Assembly (NCBI RefSeq): GCF_000092065.1
Contig: NC_009355.1
Coordinates: 992,001 to 1,056,000, forward strand
Direction of reading: 5' to 3'
Origin: Ostreococcus lucimarinus CCE9901
Taxonomy: Eukaryota; Chlorophyta; Mamiellophyceae; Mamiellales; Bathycoccaceae
Length of the DNA: 64,000 nucleotides
The translations under genes and the position numbers were made by a program. The notes under the pieces were generated by a model, which ran no database searches, was not told the origin of the DNA, and worked only from the letters and a program-made list of their open reading frames with translations. This document shows, piece by piece, positions 33,712-43,864 of this stretch (position 1 is its first letter; the number at the start of each line of letters is the position of its first letter).

Positions 33712-34500
33712 ATGCACGCGACGACGATGACGACGCTCGGTGGGATGAACACCGCGCGTCCGTGCGAGATTTCGCGAAGAGGTGCGCGCGAGAATTCGTG
33801 GCCGCGATCGAGCGCGCGTGGGGACCGCGCGAGGGGTCGCCGAACGCGCGCGCGCGAGGGATGGGGCGACGACGCGTGGGGTCGCGACGGGGGGGCGACG
33901 ACGCGCGACGGCGCGCGACGGCGCGCGCGGGCGGCGCGGGCGGGACGATGGGAGGTCGCGCGCGAGGTTCGGGCGGCGCGCGGCGTTCGCGCGCGCGGGG
34001 GGTCGCGGCGGCGCGCGCGCGGGGGGGGGGGCGCGCCGCGGCGCGCGGGGGGCGTTTGAGGGTTTTAGGTCTTGTGACTGACGGGTTTCGCGTACGCAGG
34101 CGCGGGGGCGACGTTCGGCGTGGAGACCGAGCAAGGGAAGTGGACCATGATGCGCCACGGGAACAAGAACGCGAAGCTTAACAAGCCGGCGGATCAACGT
34201 AAGGCGCTCATTCGAGGGTTGACGACGGAGTTGCTTCGCCACGGAACGGTGACGACGACGATGGCGCGCGCGAAGGCGATGCGAAAGCCGGTGGAGCACA
34301 TGATTCAATTAGCCAAGGATGGTGATGACTACAAGCGACGCATGGCGGAGGCGTTCATTTACGATAAGGAAGTCGTCGAGGCGCTCTTTGAGCAAGCGCC
34401 GAAGCGATATGCTGATCGTAACGGTGGTTACACACGCATCGTGCGCACGTTGAGCCGCCGCGGGGATAACGCGGAGATGGGCGTCATTCGCCTTGTGTAA
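33712..34500 (+). CDS. RPL17: Plastid ribosomal protein bL17c, two exons
   Basis: 156 aa from exons 33712-33781 and 34100-34500. Component of the plastid 50S subunit. Exon 2 encodes the whole conserved bL17 body: [72 protein letters not shown]. It is closer to plastid than mitochondrial forms. No ATG exists in frame upstream within exon 2 except one immediately before MRHG, so a first exon is needed. The only ATG reading into a GTGCGC donor with the right phase is 33712. It yields a short leader rich in Thr/Arg/Ser, acceptable as a transit peptide but brief. Exon 1 is therefore less certain than exon 2. Its stop lies in GTGTAA. Confidence 0.8.
33782..34099 (+). other. Intron of plastid L17 gene
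   Basis: 318 nt, donor GTGCGC, acceptor CAG, with ACTGACG about 19 nt before the acceptor. The intron is very G-rich on the coding strand, including a G11 run at 34021-34031. Phase 1 on both sides fits. Confidence 0.65.
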
Positions 34501-34627
34501 ACCGCTTGACTAGAGCGACGCGAGCGCAATTTAATAGGATCACGAATTATTTGTTCATCGCCTCCATCGTTTCGACGTATCGCGTGATTTCAGCGTTCTA
34601 TTACAACACGAAGGGGCGAAAACAATC

Positions 34628-35023
34628 TCACTTCTTCGACTTCGTCTTCGCCGCCTTGGTCGTCTTACCCTTCTTACTCTTCGGTTCTTCTTTTTCGCCC
34701 TCCGCGGCGGCGCGTTTCTTCTCTTTGTGCTCGTTAGCCAATCTCGTGAGCTCGGCCGCGCGTTTCTCCTTCTTCGCGATACCGATTTGCATGGCTTTGT
34801 ACAGCTCTCTCTTTTTGCGAGGCAAGAGCATGTACGACATCTTCTTCATCTGTTCCTCGTCCGAACCCTTGGCGAGCTGATCGCGCATGATTTTGTCCTT
34901 TTCGCTCAGCGCCATGTCGAACGTGAGGCGACTCTTCGGGTCGCCGTTCTCGTCCTCTGATGACGACTCGTCCGAGGCGTCCTCGTCTTCGGAGGCGTCG
35001 TCGTCCGAGGCGTCGTCGTCCGA

Positions 35024-35055
<32 letters not shown>

Positions 35056-36649
35056 TCTTCTCCAAAGACTTTGAGTACGAAACCCCCTTTATTTCCGCTT
35101 CTAGTTCTTTTCTGTAACGCTTCTCTTCCGCCGCGGCCTCCGCTTCTTCGTCCATTTCCGCGTCCGCGTCGTCGAGCACCTTGATCATCGGCACGCCGTT
35201 TTTAATGGCGCGCGTCTCTTCTTGGAGCTTCAACAGCGTCTTGGCGTACTCGGGCGTGTACCCATCGTCATCGGCGCCGACGAATGGACTCAAGTGAGGC
35301 GGTGGCTCGCATTCGGGAGCGTAGTCTTTGGGCGGAATGAGCACGCGCCAGTTGGCGCAATCGCACACCCATTGCGGCTGCACGTACACGACTTTGGGAT
35401 TCAGCTTCATGTTCTTCGTCGGGCGATCTATGACGACGTGCGTGATGCGCGAGTCATCGGCGTCGTACGGGGAACCGTCGCCATCCCAGCACACCTCGCC
35501 ACCGAAAGATTTGATGATGAAGACCATCATGTTACGCGGAACCTCGCGATTGATAAAGAAGACGAGACCGTCGAAGAGTCGCGCGCACTCGCGTTGCTCG
35601 GGTGTCATCTCTTCGTCTCCGCCATCTTCGTCGTCATCGTTCGCCATGTGCGCGTCTTCGTCGTCGTCTTCTTCTTCGTCTTGATGTTCGGCGATCAACG
35701 CGAGCTTTTCCTTGAGGGATTGCGCACGCGATTCTACGGCGCGCGCCGCTTCGCTATTCGCCGGCAGCGCGCGCGCGTTCGCCGCGTCGGCTTGCTTCGC
35801 GAGCTTGTGCACGACGGCAGCCAGACCCGCCGCGGCGTCGTCCATCTCCTCGTTCAAAGTCGGTGGATATTGCAATCCAGCGTCTTTGTACAGCTTAAAG
35901 TTCACGAACGACATCAAGTCGTGGTAAAACTCGAGAAACGTGAGCATGACGCGGTAGTCCACGTCCTCGGGCATGGTTTGCGCCAACGCGTGCGGCTCGA
36001 GCCACGTGATCTTTTCTCCTTGAATCTCCGCCTCGTAGTAAATCCCCTTGACAGAAATAAAAACCTTTCGCAAAGCGTGCGTTCGCACGCAAAACGACTT
36101 AAACTCTCGACTCAAACGCTCCGACTTCTCCACGATTTCGGGCGCGATGTCGTGCCGATTCACCGTCGGCAGCACCGCGAACAGCGCGCACATCGCCATC
36201 GGGTCATCCAGATCCCCCAGCGCGTCCTGAAACGTCGGATACCGCTCCAGCACCAAATGACTCAGCTCATACCGCGGCGTGTTATCCCTCAACCGATCGA
36301 GCGCTACGTAATTTTGTTTCGCCTTGGCCCGCTTCAGCTTTCTCGCGTACGCCCTCAACTCCCGAAACTTCTCCAACAGCGGCTCGTGATGCAAGAACGC
36401 GATGTCCTTGACGTGATAATACGTCTTCCCCTGCCCCTGGTGCTTCCTTCGCGGCTCGCGCGGGTGAATCCCCTTCAGTATGCACAGCCTTCGAAAGTCC
36501 CCGAGCTTGAGCTGCAGTCGATGCAGCGCTTGATTCCGCGTCACGTATCGCGACGACGCGGACCGCGTCGTCCCTCGCTTCGCCTTGAGCGTCGACTTCG
36601 GGATCACTCGCCCCGTGGCGCTCACTTTTTTCGCCTTTCCGCCGCCCAT
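34628..36649 (-). CDS. PES1: Pescadillo homologue (PES1/NOP7), ribosome biogenesis
   Basis: 673 aa from ATG 36649 (an in-frame ATG at 36748 adds an Arg/Ala tail and is less likely). Nucleolar factor of the PeBoW complex needed for 27S/32S pre-rRNA processing. The Pescadillo N-domain is clear: YVTRNQALHRLQLKLGDFRRLCILKGIHPREPR and KDIAFLHHEPLLEKFRE. A BRCT domain at about 335-420 (LFDGLVFFINREVPRNMMVFIIKSFGG, ITHVVIDRP, YVQPQWVCDCAN) follows an acidic Asp/Glu loop. The C-terminal third alternates acidic and Lys-rich blocks, ending KKGKTTKAAKTKSKK. It is convergent with L17 (127 bp). Confidence 0.93.
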
Positions 36650-37134
36650 CGCGCCTACGCGCCGCGGTTCGCGGGCCGCCGGCGGTCGCCTCGCCGGGCC
36701 GGCGGCGGCGCGCGCGCGCGCGCGATTTATGCGTCGCGCGGTGTACATCGCACCGAGGACGCGTATACCGTTTTTCTATACTTACATATGTATCATTTTA
36801 TACATTATTTTATAGTTAGTACGTATACTTCAATACGCGTCGTATATGCTTCCAGCACCGTGATACATAAAAAAAAGCATCCGTTCCGAAGCGCGTGTCC
36901 GTTCCGAGCGCTCGGACACCCGACCGATACCTCGACGCGCGGGAGGACGCGCGTCGACGCGCGCGCCGCGCCGCGCGACGCGACGCGACGCGTCGCCGCG
37001 ACGCGCGCGAATTCGCGATTCGCGAGCGCCGCGTCGCGCGACGGGACGCGACGACGGCGCGCGACGCGACGCGGAAACGAAAGACGTTCATTCGAGCGCG
37101 TCGGAGACGCGCGAGGATCGAACGTCGCGCGACG
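36650..37134. promoter_or_regulatory. Divergent intergenic region with AT-rich island
   Basis: 485 bp between Pescadillo and the coiled-coil gene. A strongly AT-rich block at about 36771-36835, with several TATA-like and ATAC motifs, stands out against CG-rich flanks. A short inverted repeat follows at 36895-36919 (7-bp arms, GTGTCCG and its complement). No gene seen. Confidence 0.5.
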
Positions 37135-39162
37135 ATGGCGTCGACGTCGACGGCGCGCGACGCGGTGACGTGCGAGATAAAGATAGACCCGGCGACGATC
37201 GCGCGGGCGGTGTCGCACGCGACGAAACACATCGCGCGCGAACCGGAGGACGCGTACGAGTTTCCGGGACGGGAGCGCGACGGCGAGCGCGGCGGCGACG
37301 CGGGCGAGACGACGACGAGGCGAGGGACGGCGGCGCGGGACGACGCGGAGGCGCGAAGAGAGACGATGGAGAGAGGCGCGGGCGAGGGACGGGCGACGAG
37401 CGGGATGGGGGAGGTGAACGCGAGACGAGGACGCGATCGCGAGACGTCGAGCGGGGAGACGGGGGAGGTGACGATGCGGTCGAGGGGCGACGAGAGGGGA
37501 GGGAGAACGGCGCGGAAGGCGGGCGAGGACGCGGACGCGGACGAACCGTACGTGCGGTTTGAGGATTTGTTCGGGGCGAAGGCGTTGTTCGCCAAGTCGA
37601 ACTCGCGCGCGCGCGGGATTCAGGCGGACATGTACATTCAAGACTATCTCGAGCGCAAGGTGTACGGCTACGCCCACGTCAGCGTTAAGCGCAAGTCGCG
37701 AAAGAAAGAAGTCGTCATGGAGCGAAGAGTCGTGGGCGTGGGTCGACCGGAAGACGCGCTGGATTTCGCGGCGGACGAGAACCCAGCCTGCGCGGCGCGG
37801 CATCCGCCCTTGCAGTCGCTGCCTCCCGCGTTTTCTTTAGCGCGCGGCGACGCGATCAAGGCGAGCGAGTTCCTCGAACCACCGACGTGGATCCAGCGAA
37901 GAGGCGATTTGGAGGCTGTGGCGGCGGCGACAGCGACGAAACTTTCGGCGTTGTCGAGAAAGGAGTCGACGGCGGATTTCAAGAAGGCGAAGAAGACGCC
38001 GACGGTGGCGGAGGTGGCCGAGCGCGCGACGACGCCGATTCGGCCGCTGAAGCGCGCGGCGGAAGTTCTCGCCGCCAAGGGACTCAAGGCAACGCCGTCG
38101 CCCGATCGTCAAAAGACGCCGAACCCCGCGCCAGGGATGTCGCCGTTCAGCGCGCTCAAGATGCCGGGGACGATTTTTGACAGCTCAGATTTCTTGGGCG
38201 ACGCGCACGACGACATGCTGTTCTGGGATGCGCTCAACGATATCGATCACCCCACGCATGCCGCCACGCATCGTACGACGTCTGCGATGCCGTCAAAACG
38301 CCGCAAGGCGCGGGAAGCGACCCGAAGTCCATCGGTCAGGAGCGACGCGACGGGCTCGCCCAAGTCAGAGGCGAAGCTCACCGCGGTGGAGAAGCGCCTG
38401 CGCGACCTCGAAGCCAAGTTGTCGCGCGGCGAGTACCACGTTTCCGAGCGCGTTGGAGCTGCAGATGCGGTGCCAGCGACGCGCCCGATGACTTTCGACG
38501 ACACCGCCCGCGCGGAAGCGAGCGGCAAGAAGCGTACGCTCTCCGGCGGAAGCGACGAGCGCGAAAACGCGACGAGCGTTCGCGAGCAATCGACGCAAAG
38601 CGAACTTCAGAGACTCAACGACACAATCTTGGCGCTTGTGCAGCGTCAAGATAAGTACGAGATCGAGCGCCACAGGCATCAAAAGCAAATGTATGAACTT
38701 TGCCAGACTCACAAGGAGCACACGGCGAGTTTGGAGTCCATCATCGCCGCGTACGAGAAGAGGTTCTCGGCGATATCGCCGCAGACGCCGCGAAAGTGGG
38801 ATGGACCTCCGTTGTCCATTCCGCCGCGTTTTGCGCGTGACGAACCGGCGTTGTCGACGCCGCTAGAAGAGTTCCACGCGCCGCGAGACGATCCACGCGC
38901 GTACAACTCCGCGGGACCTGCTTGGGGTCGATCAAGCCCGACAGAGCGCTTCGATCGATCTTTCCACGATCAAGCGCCGTACTCGGAGAACAAGCGCAAC
39001 GAACGCTCGCGCGATGTCGAAGCTATTTTGGAGCGCGAGATGCGATTCCTCCAGGAATCGCTCGCGCGCAAGAACGAAGTCATCGCGTCCCTGGCCAGCG
39101 AGCTCGGCTCCGCCAAACAGAAACACACTAAATCTCGATGGGATTCAGTCGGATTGAATTAA
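37135..39162 (+). CDS. Unrecognised coiled-coil/low-complexity protein
   Basis: 675 aa from ATG 37135; the frame is open for 80 codons upstream but without ATG. I recognise no family. Residues 1-130 are mostly Arg/Glu/Gly-rich and low complexity. At about 140-185 there is a more ordered block (YVRFEDLFGAKALFAKS, ADMYIQDYLERKVYGYAHVSV). The middle has many Ser/Thr-Pro sites (TPSPDRQKTPNP, MSPFSALKMPG), possible cyclin-dependent kinase sites. An acidic FWDALNDIDH motif lies near 367. Heptad-like coiled coils occur at about 418-435, 485-545 and the C-terminal 620-665 (REMRFLQESLARKNEVIASLASELG). This suggests a scaffold or cytoskeletal protein, which is only inference. The gene is expressed-looking by codon use and intact. 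Confidence 0.7.
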   Translation: MASTSTARDAVTCEIKIDPATIARAVSHATKHIAREPEDAYEFPGRERDGERGGDAGETTTRRGTAARDDAEARRETMERGAGEGRATSGMGEVNARRGRDRETSSGETGEVTMRSRGDERGGRTARKAGEDADADEPYVRFEDLFGAKALFAKSNSRARGIQADMYIQDYLERKVYGYAHVSVKRKSRKKEVVMERRVVGVGRPEDALDFAADENPACAARHPPLQSLPPAFSLARGDAIKASEFLEPPTWIQRRGDLEAVAAATATKLSALSRKESTADFKKAKKTPTVAEVAERATTPIRPLKRAAEVLAAKGLKATPSPDRQKTPNPAPGMSPFSALKMPGTIFDSSDFLGDAHDDMLFWDALNDIDHPTHAATHRTTSAMPSKRRKAREATRSPSVRSDATGSPKSEAKLTAVEKRLRDLEAKLSRGEYHVSERVGAADAVPATRPMTFDDTARAEASGKKRTLSGGSDERENATSVREQSTQSELQRLNDTILALVQRQDKYEIERHRHQKQMYELCQTHKEHTASLESIIAAYEKRFSAISPQTPRKWDGPPLSIPPRFARDEPALSTPLEEFHAPRDDPRAYNSAGPAWGRSSPTERFDRSFHDQAPYSENKRNERSRDVEAILEREMRFLQESLARKNEVIASLASELGSAKQKHTKSRWDSVGLN

Positions 39163-39456
39163 TCGCAGGCAGCATTTGCCCGCGTACACCGCACACAACA
39201 CGCTGTATTAGCACTCATACCATATTCATGATGTAATAAAGTTGCCATTAATTGCGATGAAACCACGCCGTTCGAACACTTCCATGTTCTCGACGCCCGT
39301 CTCGCCGCGCGCGAAACCGTTCTCGACGCACAGCTGGAGAAACGTCACTCCTCGCCTCGCACGTCCATCCGAAGGTCGTCAGCGCTTGACGCGCGAGGAC
39401 GCACTCATTTGTTAGTACGTGTCTCTCACGCGCTTCAAGGCGGCGTTCGCGCGTTG

Positions 39457-40605
39457 ATGACGGATTTGCGCACGTTTGAGAATTCTGAAACGGACTCGAG
39501 AGCCTCGGCGCCAGCGGCGCGCGGCGGCGAAGACAACGCACTCGACGCGCCCACGCGCGAGCCGCTCGCGTCCGCGCAGGCGTGTCAGCGCGCGAATCAT
39601 AACGATACCGCGACGACGCGCGTTGACCTCGCGTTGGACGAGGGCGCGGCCGAAGTGTTGAAGGTGGGCGAGCTGCGTCTCGGGTGGGCCTCGGCGCCGG
39701 GATCGACGACGCGCGCGTGCTTGAAACACGCCATCACGTGTACGTGCGATTTCAGCGCTATCGATCAGACCTTAACGTGTGCAAACATGCTCGCGCGCGA
39801 AAGAGCGGAGAACGATGAGATGTGGGGGCGAGTTACGCGTGAGGACTATAACTCAAGACTGCGCGCGGTCCAACACGTGCGCTACAGATTGGTCGAAGGC
39901 ATCGTTCGAAGCGGCATCATGAATGATTTTTCCGTCGTCACAGCGTCGCTGGCGGTTAGATACATGGACTATTTCTTGACCACGAGCGGATACCAGATCG
40001 GAAACGATTCATTTTGGCTGTATCAGTTGCTGTCGGCGGCCTGTCTGTTCATCGCTTGCAAATTCGAAGAACCCGCGAACAATCTTCGAAATAGTGTGGG
40101 TACGAGATTGCAGCTGTCGAACGATATCTCGTTTGACCTCGCATCGCTGAAGAAGATGGAAGCCATCGTCCTTCGGGAGTTGAAGTGGAAAGTCTCGCGT
40201 ATAACGCCGCTTTGTTTCGTCCCGATCTTCTTTCGGTTAGTCGACTGCAAAGGGTTAGTTTGGCCGCAGCGAGACGGTTTCGATATCGACATGAGAATCG
40301 CCATCTTGAGAGAAGCCGAGCTTCTGACGACGACGGTGTTGTACGATGCAAGTGCACTGTGTTACTTCGAAAGCAGCGTGATCGCGAAGGCCATCATTTG
40401 CATTTTACTGGCAAAATTTTGTGACGACATCGGCAGCGATGAAATTGTGCCCACGGTAACGATGAACATCTTGAAGAAAGTGTACGCGGACGGCGACGCC
40501 GATTACTTTTCCTACGTGATTCGTCGGGTGACAGAATGCGTGCGCATTATCGAAGGAATGAAGGCGACTCTGAAACAGTACGCAGAGTCGATGGAACATT
40601 TGTGA
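39457..40605 (+). CDS. D-type-like cyclin
   Basis: 382 aa from ATG 39457, the first ATG in frame. The cyclin box covers about 125-255: REDYNSRLRAVQHVRYRLVEGIV (MRAILVDW-like helix region), TASLAVRYMDYFLTT, LLSAACLFIACKFEE, LKKMEAIVLRELKWKV. A C-terminal cyclin fold follows (ILREAELLTTTVLYD, SSVIAKAIICILLA). The LKWKV/TPLCF combination is typical of plant D cyclins, which activate CDKA at G1/S. Just before the box is LTCANML, where D cyclins have LxCxE; the Glu is Asn here. A missing 5' exon cannot be excluded. Confidence 0.75.
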   Translation: MTDLRTFENSETDSRASAPAARGGEDNALDAPTREPLASAQACQRANHNDTATTRVDLALDEGAAEVLKVGELRLGWASAPGSTTRACLKHAITCTCDFSAIDQTLTCANMLARERAENDEMWGRVTREDYNSRLRAVQHVRYRLVEGIVRSGIMNDFSVVTASLAVRYMDYFLTTSGYQIGNDSFWLYQLLSAACLFIACKFEEPANNLRNSVGTRLQLSNDISFDLASLKKMEAIVLRELKWKVSRITPLCFVPIFFRLVDCKGLVWPQRDGFDIDMRIAILREAELLTTTVLYDASALCYFESSVIAKAIICILLAKFCDDIGSDEIVPTVTMNILKKVYADGDADYFSYVIRRVTECVRIIEGMKATLKQYAESMEHL

Positions 40606-40696
40606 GCGCGCGTGTTCGTGACGAAACGAGTATTCGAGATGATTGATGCGCTACCGATCGATGATTTGCTGCTTTGATAAAATACCTCCTTCACTT

Positions 40697-43661
40697 TTAC
40701 TTTCGAGAACCGCGCGTTCTACTACTTTCTTCCAACCTTGAATTCTTTAACTTTTCCAACATGATACACGCGCGTTCTCCTATCCAACCGCATATAGTTT
40801 TGAGCTTCCAGTCTTCGCCCTCGGGACCGAGCGTGATTAAAAGAAGCGATATGAAGACGAGCGCCCACACGAGAGAGCTCGCGATTGTCGTGGTGATCAA
40901 AAACGCGAATTTCGCGAAAAATTGTAGGGTACATAGCCAAAGGATCGAACCACTTATAACAGTCGTCACCGCTGAGGCGACGATCGACACGCCCATCGTT
41001 GCGAGCGCGTATTGCGTTCGATCGCCTCTCGACTTCATCGCCGCCGGCGCCTCGACGTAAGCGTTTCCTAAATGCACGCCGTAATCCACGCTGAGGCCGA
41101 TGAGAATGACCGCCGCAATAGTTTCGCGAATCCCTAAACTCCAGTGCATGACTCGATAAACGCCGATCCCAAGCACGCTTACCACGACGCCGGCGACGCT
41201 CACTGAACAAATGGACGCGACCAACACGTTCCCCGTGCTGATGCATAAGACGACAAACGCCATACAAAAGCAGATGCTAATTCCTTGAAATGTATTATCC
41301 ACCAACGTCTCTTGCATTCGCATCCATGTCCAAGCGACGTATGCAGTTTGTGACCCGCTCTTTACGCCGTCTGGGGCGACTTCATTCAGATTTCGGATCA
41401 AACCTTCGAATTCGTCGTGCACCCCTCGAGAGACGCTCGCTGGCGCTTGATGCATGAGGGTCGATTTCGTGGATACTTTCACAAAAAATAATTCGGGTTC
41501 ACCAGAGTTTTTGTTTGGTCGAAATCCAATTTGATGCGCGTATCGTGATCCCACCGACGACGAGCGAAACTCCCAAAGCTCGTCGAGGAAGCTGTCTCGA
41601 GGAACTGGAAAGTTTTCTTCGCCCACGTAATCGCGAAACGCCTCCATGAAACAATCCACGTCGCGCGTGAGTCGACCATCTCTACATCCTCTCGAAGAGC
41701 AGCTCGCGTGACGAAGCGTGAGACAGCTATTCAAAATGTGTACCTGCGATACCTCTGCGGAAACGTCGAAAGATTCGTCCAATTGCAATCTGCCCCTCGA
41801 CGCCAAATCCCATTGCGAAACGCTCGACATGTCCACGCCGAGCAAGCCCCAGAACACGTCCACAGCCACAACCAAGTCGTCGTCTGAACGCAAAAAGGCA
41901 GTCTGGTCGCGATCACTAAACTGCTGTACGAGGTGTTTCGATGAGTACCAGCGCTCGATTTTGGAGGGTGTCTCAAGACGCACGCAAAATCGTGCCGCGA
42001 CGATGAACATAGCCGTGAACGCACCGATCGTAACGAATCGTACGAATGGCCGCCTGAGCGTTTGATAGAACGGCCCGTGGAAGAATCGTTCAACACGACC
42101 GAGTTCTTTTGATTCGACGATCTCACTTTCGTTGATTTCTTTGCTCGCCGGCAAGAATTGGCGCCACGTCATGTTCTCGAAGTATCGTGCAAAAAGCACG
42201 AGAGCGGCTGGGAACAAGAGCACGTTTACGACGAACAATACAGCGATCATCGTCGCCGAAACTATCCCAAAAGCCGCCAGTGGCGTTATCGGTGACCACG
42301 CTGTGGCTAAAAACGCTCCTGTGGTTGTGAAAGACGTCACGAAGATGGCTTTCGACGCCCTGTCGGTGGAGTACATCAGGCGGTCGAAGAGAGCATCGCC
42401 GACTTCCGCTTCCGTCGCGCTCTGACGAAACGCATCAAAGTACACGAAAACATCATCGGCACCAATGCCGAGACAAATGAATATACTGAGCGCTTGAATG
42501 TTTCCGACGTATGGGATGCGAAAAATGAAACGGTAGATGAGCAACGCGATCGGGAAGGACACGAGAATCTCAAACATGCCGCACGTTGCGATGAACAGAG
42601 ATCTCGTGTTGAACGCCATGTACAGCCACACCGCGGCGATCGAGGCAATGGCCCACGCCAAGTCGCTCGCAATCACTCGGGCTGAGTCGCGCTCACGCAA
42701 GAATTCAGCATCCCAACGGGTGATCAAAGTAGCCCCCTTCGCGCGTTCGCGCGTTGACGTCATGTAAGGAGAGCTGACGAAGCTCCCTCGCATGCCGTAT
42801 CGACGAAACAGCGCGGTCTCGATGGGGTCAAGAAACGAAGCGAGCATCGCCTCTTGTTCATCCGGTCTGTCACTCGAACTCACGAATCCACGAAACGGTG
42901 TCCCAACGGGATACTTGGCGCGCGTGATTCCGACAGTCGCCGCGGTCGAGTCGAAATCGCCTAGAAAATATCCAAACGCGCTTAAATTGGTCGCGAATAC
43001 GTCCCGCACAACGGCGTCGACGTCGTCGACCATCGTTCCATCTTGATCGAAGAAATACGTCAGCGGCGAGAGATACGGCACACATCCGCGCGCGATGCCG
43101 AGCTCATCGTACTCGATTTGACAAAAATCTTCGTACCTGGCGAGCGCGATGGCTTCCACGTCTCGCATCGCCAGCAAGTTTTCTCTCGTAAACACACTCT
43201 TTCCGCGCACCGAGCTTTCCCACTGAAACATAAACGTCCCGCGTGCATTTTCTTCCGACCTCTCGCGCGTCTGGTGCGCCGTCGCCGCGCTTCCATTCGA
43301 CGCGTACCTGCGTTCGCGCCGCCGACGCGCGTTTCGTCAGTCTCGCCTCGCCTCGACGACGCCGACCGCCGCGCCTCGACCCCCCTCATCTCCCTCGTTC
43401 GACCCCCTCCCGCTCCGTCCTCGATCACGCGATCTCGTCTCGTCGCGCGCACCCGTCCAGCGTCTTCATCGCCATCCGCGCCGCGTCCGCGACGCTCGTG
43501 ATCCCATCCCTCGCGATGACCCACTCGCGCTCGCTCGGCGCTTGAAACTCCATCGCGCCGCCCAGGTACGACGCGAGCGCGCACGCCGTCGTCGCGATCG
43601 CGACGCACGACGCGCACGCGATCGGGCGTTCGTGCGCCGTCCTCGCGCATCGTCGCAGCAT
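40697..43661 (-). CDS. Dispatched/Patched-like RND membrane protein, two exons
   Basis: 939 aa from exons 43661-43453 and 43307-40697. Exon 1 encodes the first membrane helix (PIACASCVAIATTACALASYL) and the start of loop 1. Exon 2 continues TLDG|YASNG in matching phase. It then carries a sterol-sensing-domain-like block of five helices with GIGADDVFVYFDAF, the acidic pair of RND proton-driven transporters. A second extracellular loop and a second helix bundle with IGLSVDYGVHLGNAY follow. The GIGADD and GLSVDY forms resemble Dispatched more than Patched or NPC1. In animals Dispatched releases lipid-modified Hedgehog; here the cargo is unknown, perhaps a sterol or lipid. Without exon 1 the protein would begin inside loop 1, so the split model is strongly favoured. 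Confidence 0.83.
43308..43452 (-). other. Intron of Dispatched-like gene
   Basis: 145 nt on the minus strand, donor GTGCGC, acceptor CAG, ACTGACG about 30 nt before the acceptor. Phase 2 on the exon 1 side and one base on the exon 2 side recreate a Gly codon. Confidence 0.82.
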
Positions 43662-43864
43662 CGCCGTCGCGCGCGCCGCTGTATCGAGCACCCAATCGCT
43701 CAATCCACGCGAATCGTCGCCCCGAGAACGCGAACCGTCACCGCCTCGATCGCCGCGATCGACCTCGCCGCGTCGCCGACGACGACGAGATTCAAACCAT
43801 CGCGCGGACCGCGGCGCGACGACGACGACGCGGACGACGACGCGCGATCGCGACGATCGACGCG

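Noticed and set aside
33642-34181. 179-aa Arg/Gly-rich plus-strand frame over the L17 exon 1 and intron
   Set aside because: Composition-driven; it reads through the L17 intron and out of frame with L17 exon 2, with no domain.
36895-36919. Inverted repeat as a terminator or hairpin RNA
   Set aside because: Seven-bp arms in a divergent promoter of a eukaryote; too short and no gene ends there.
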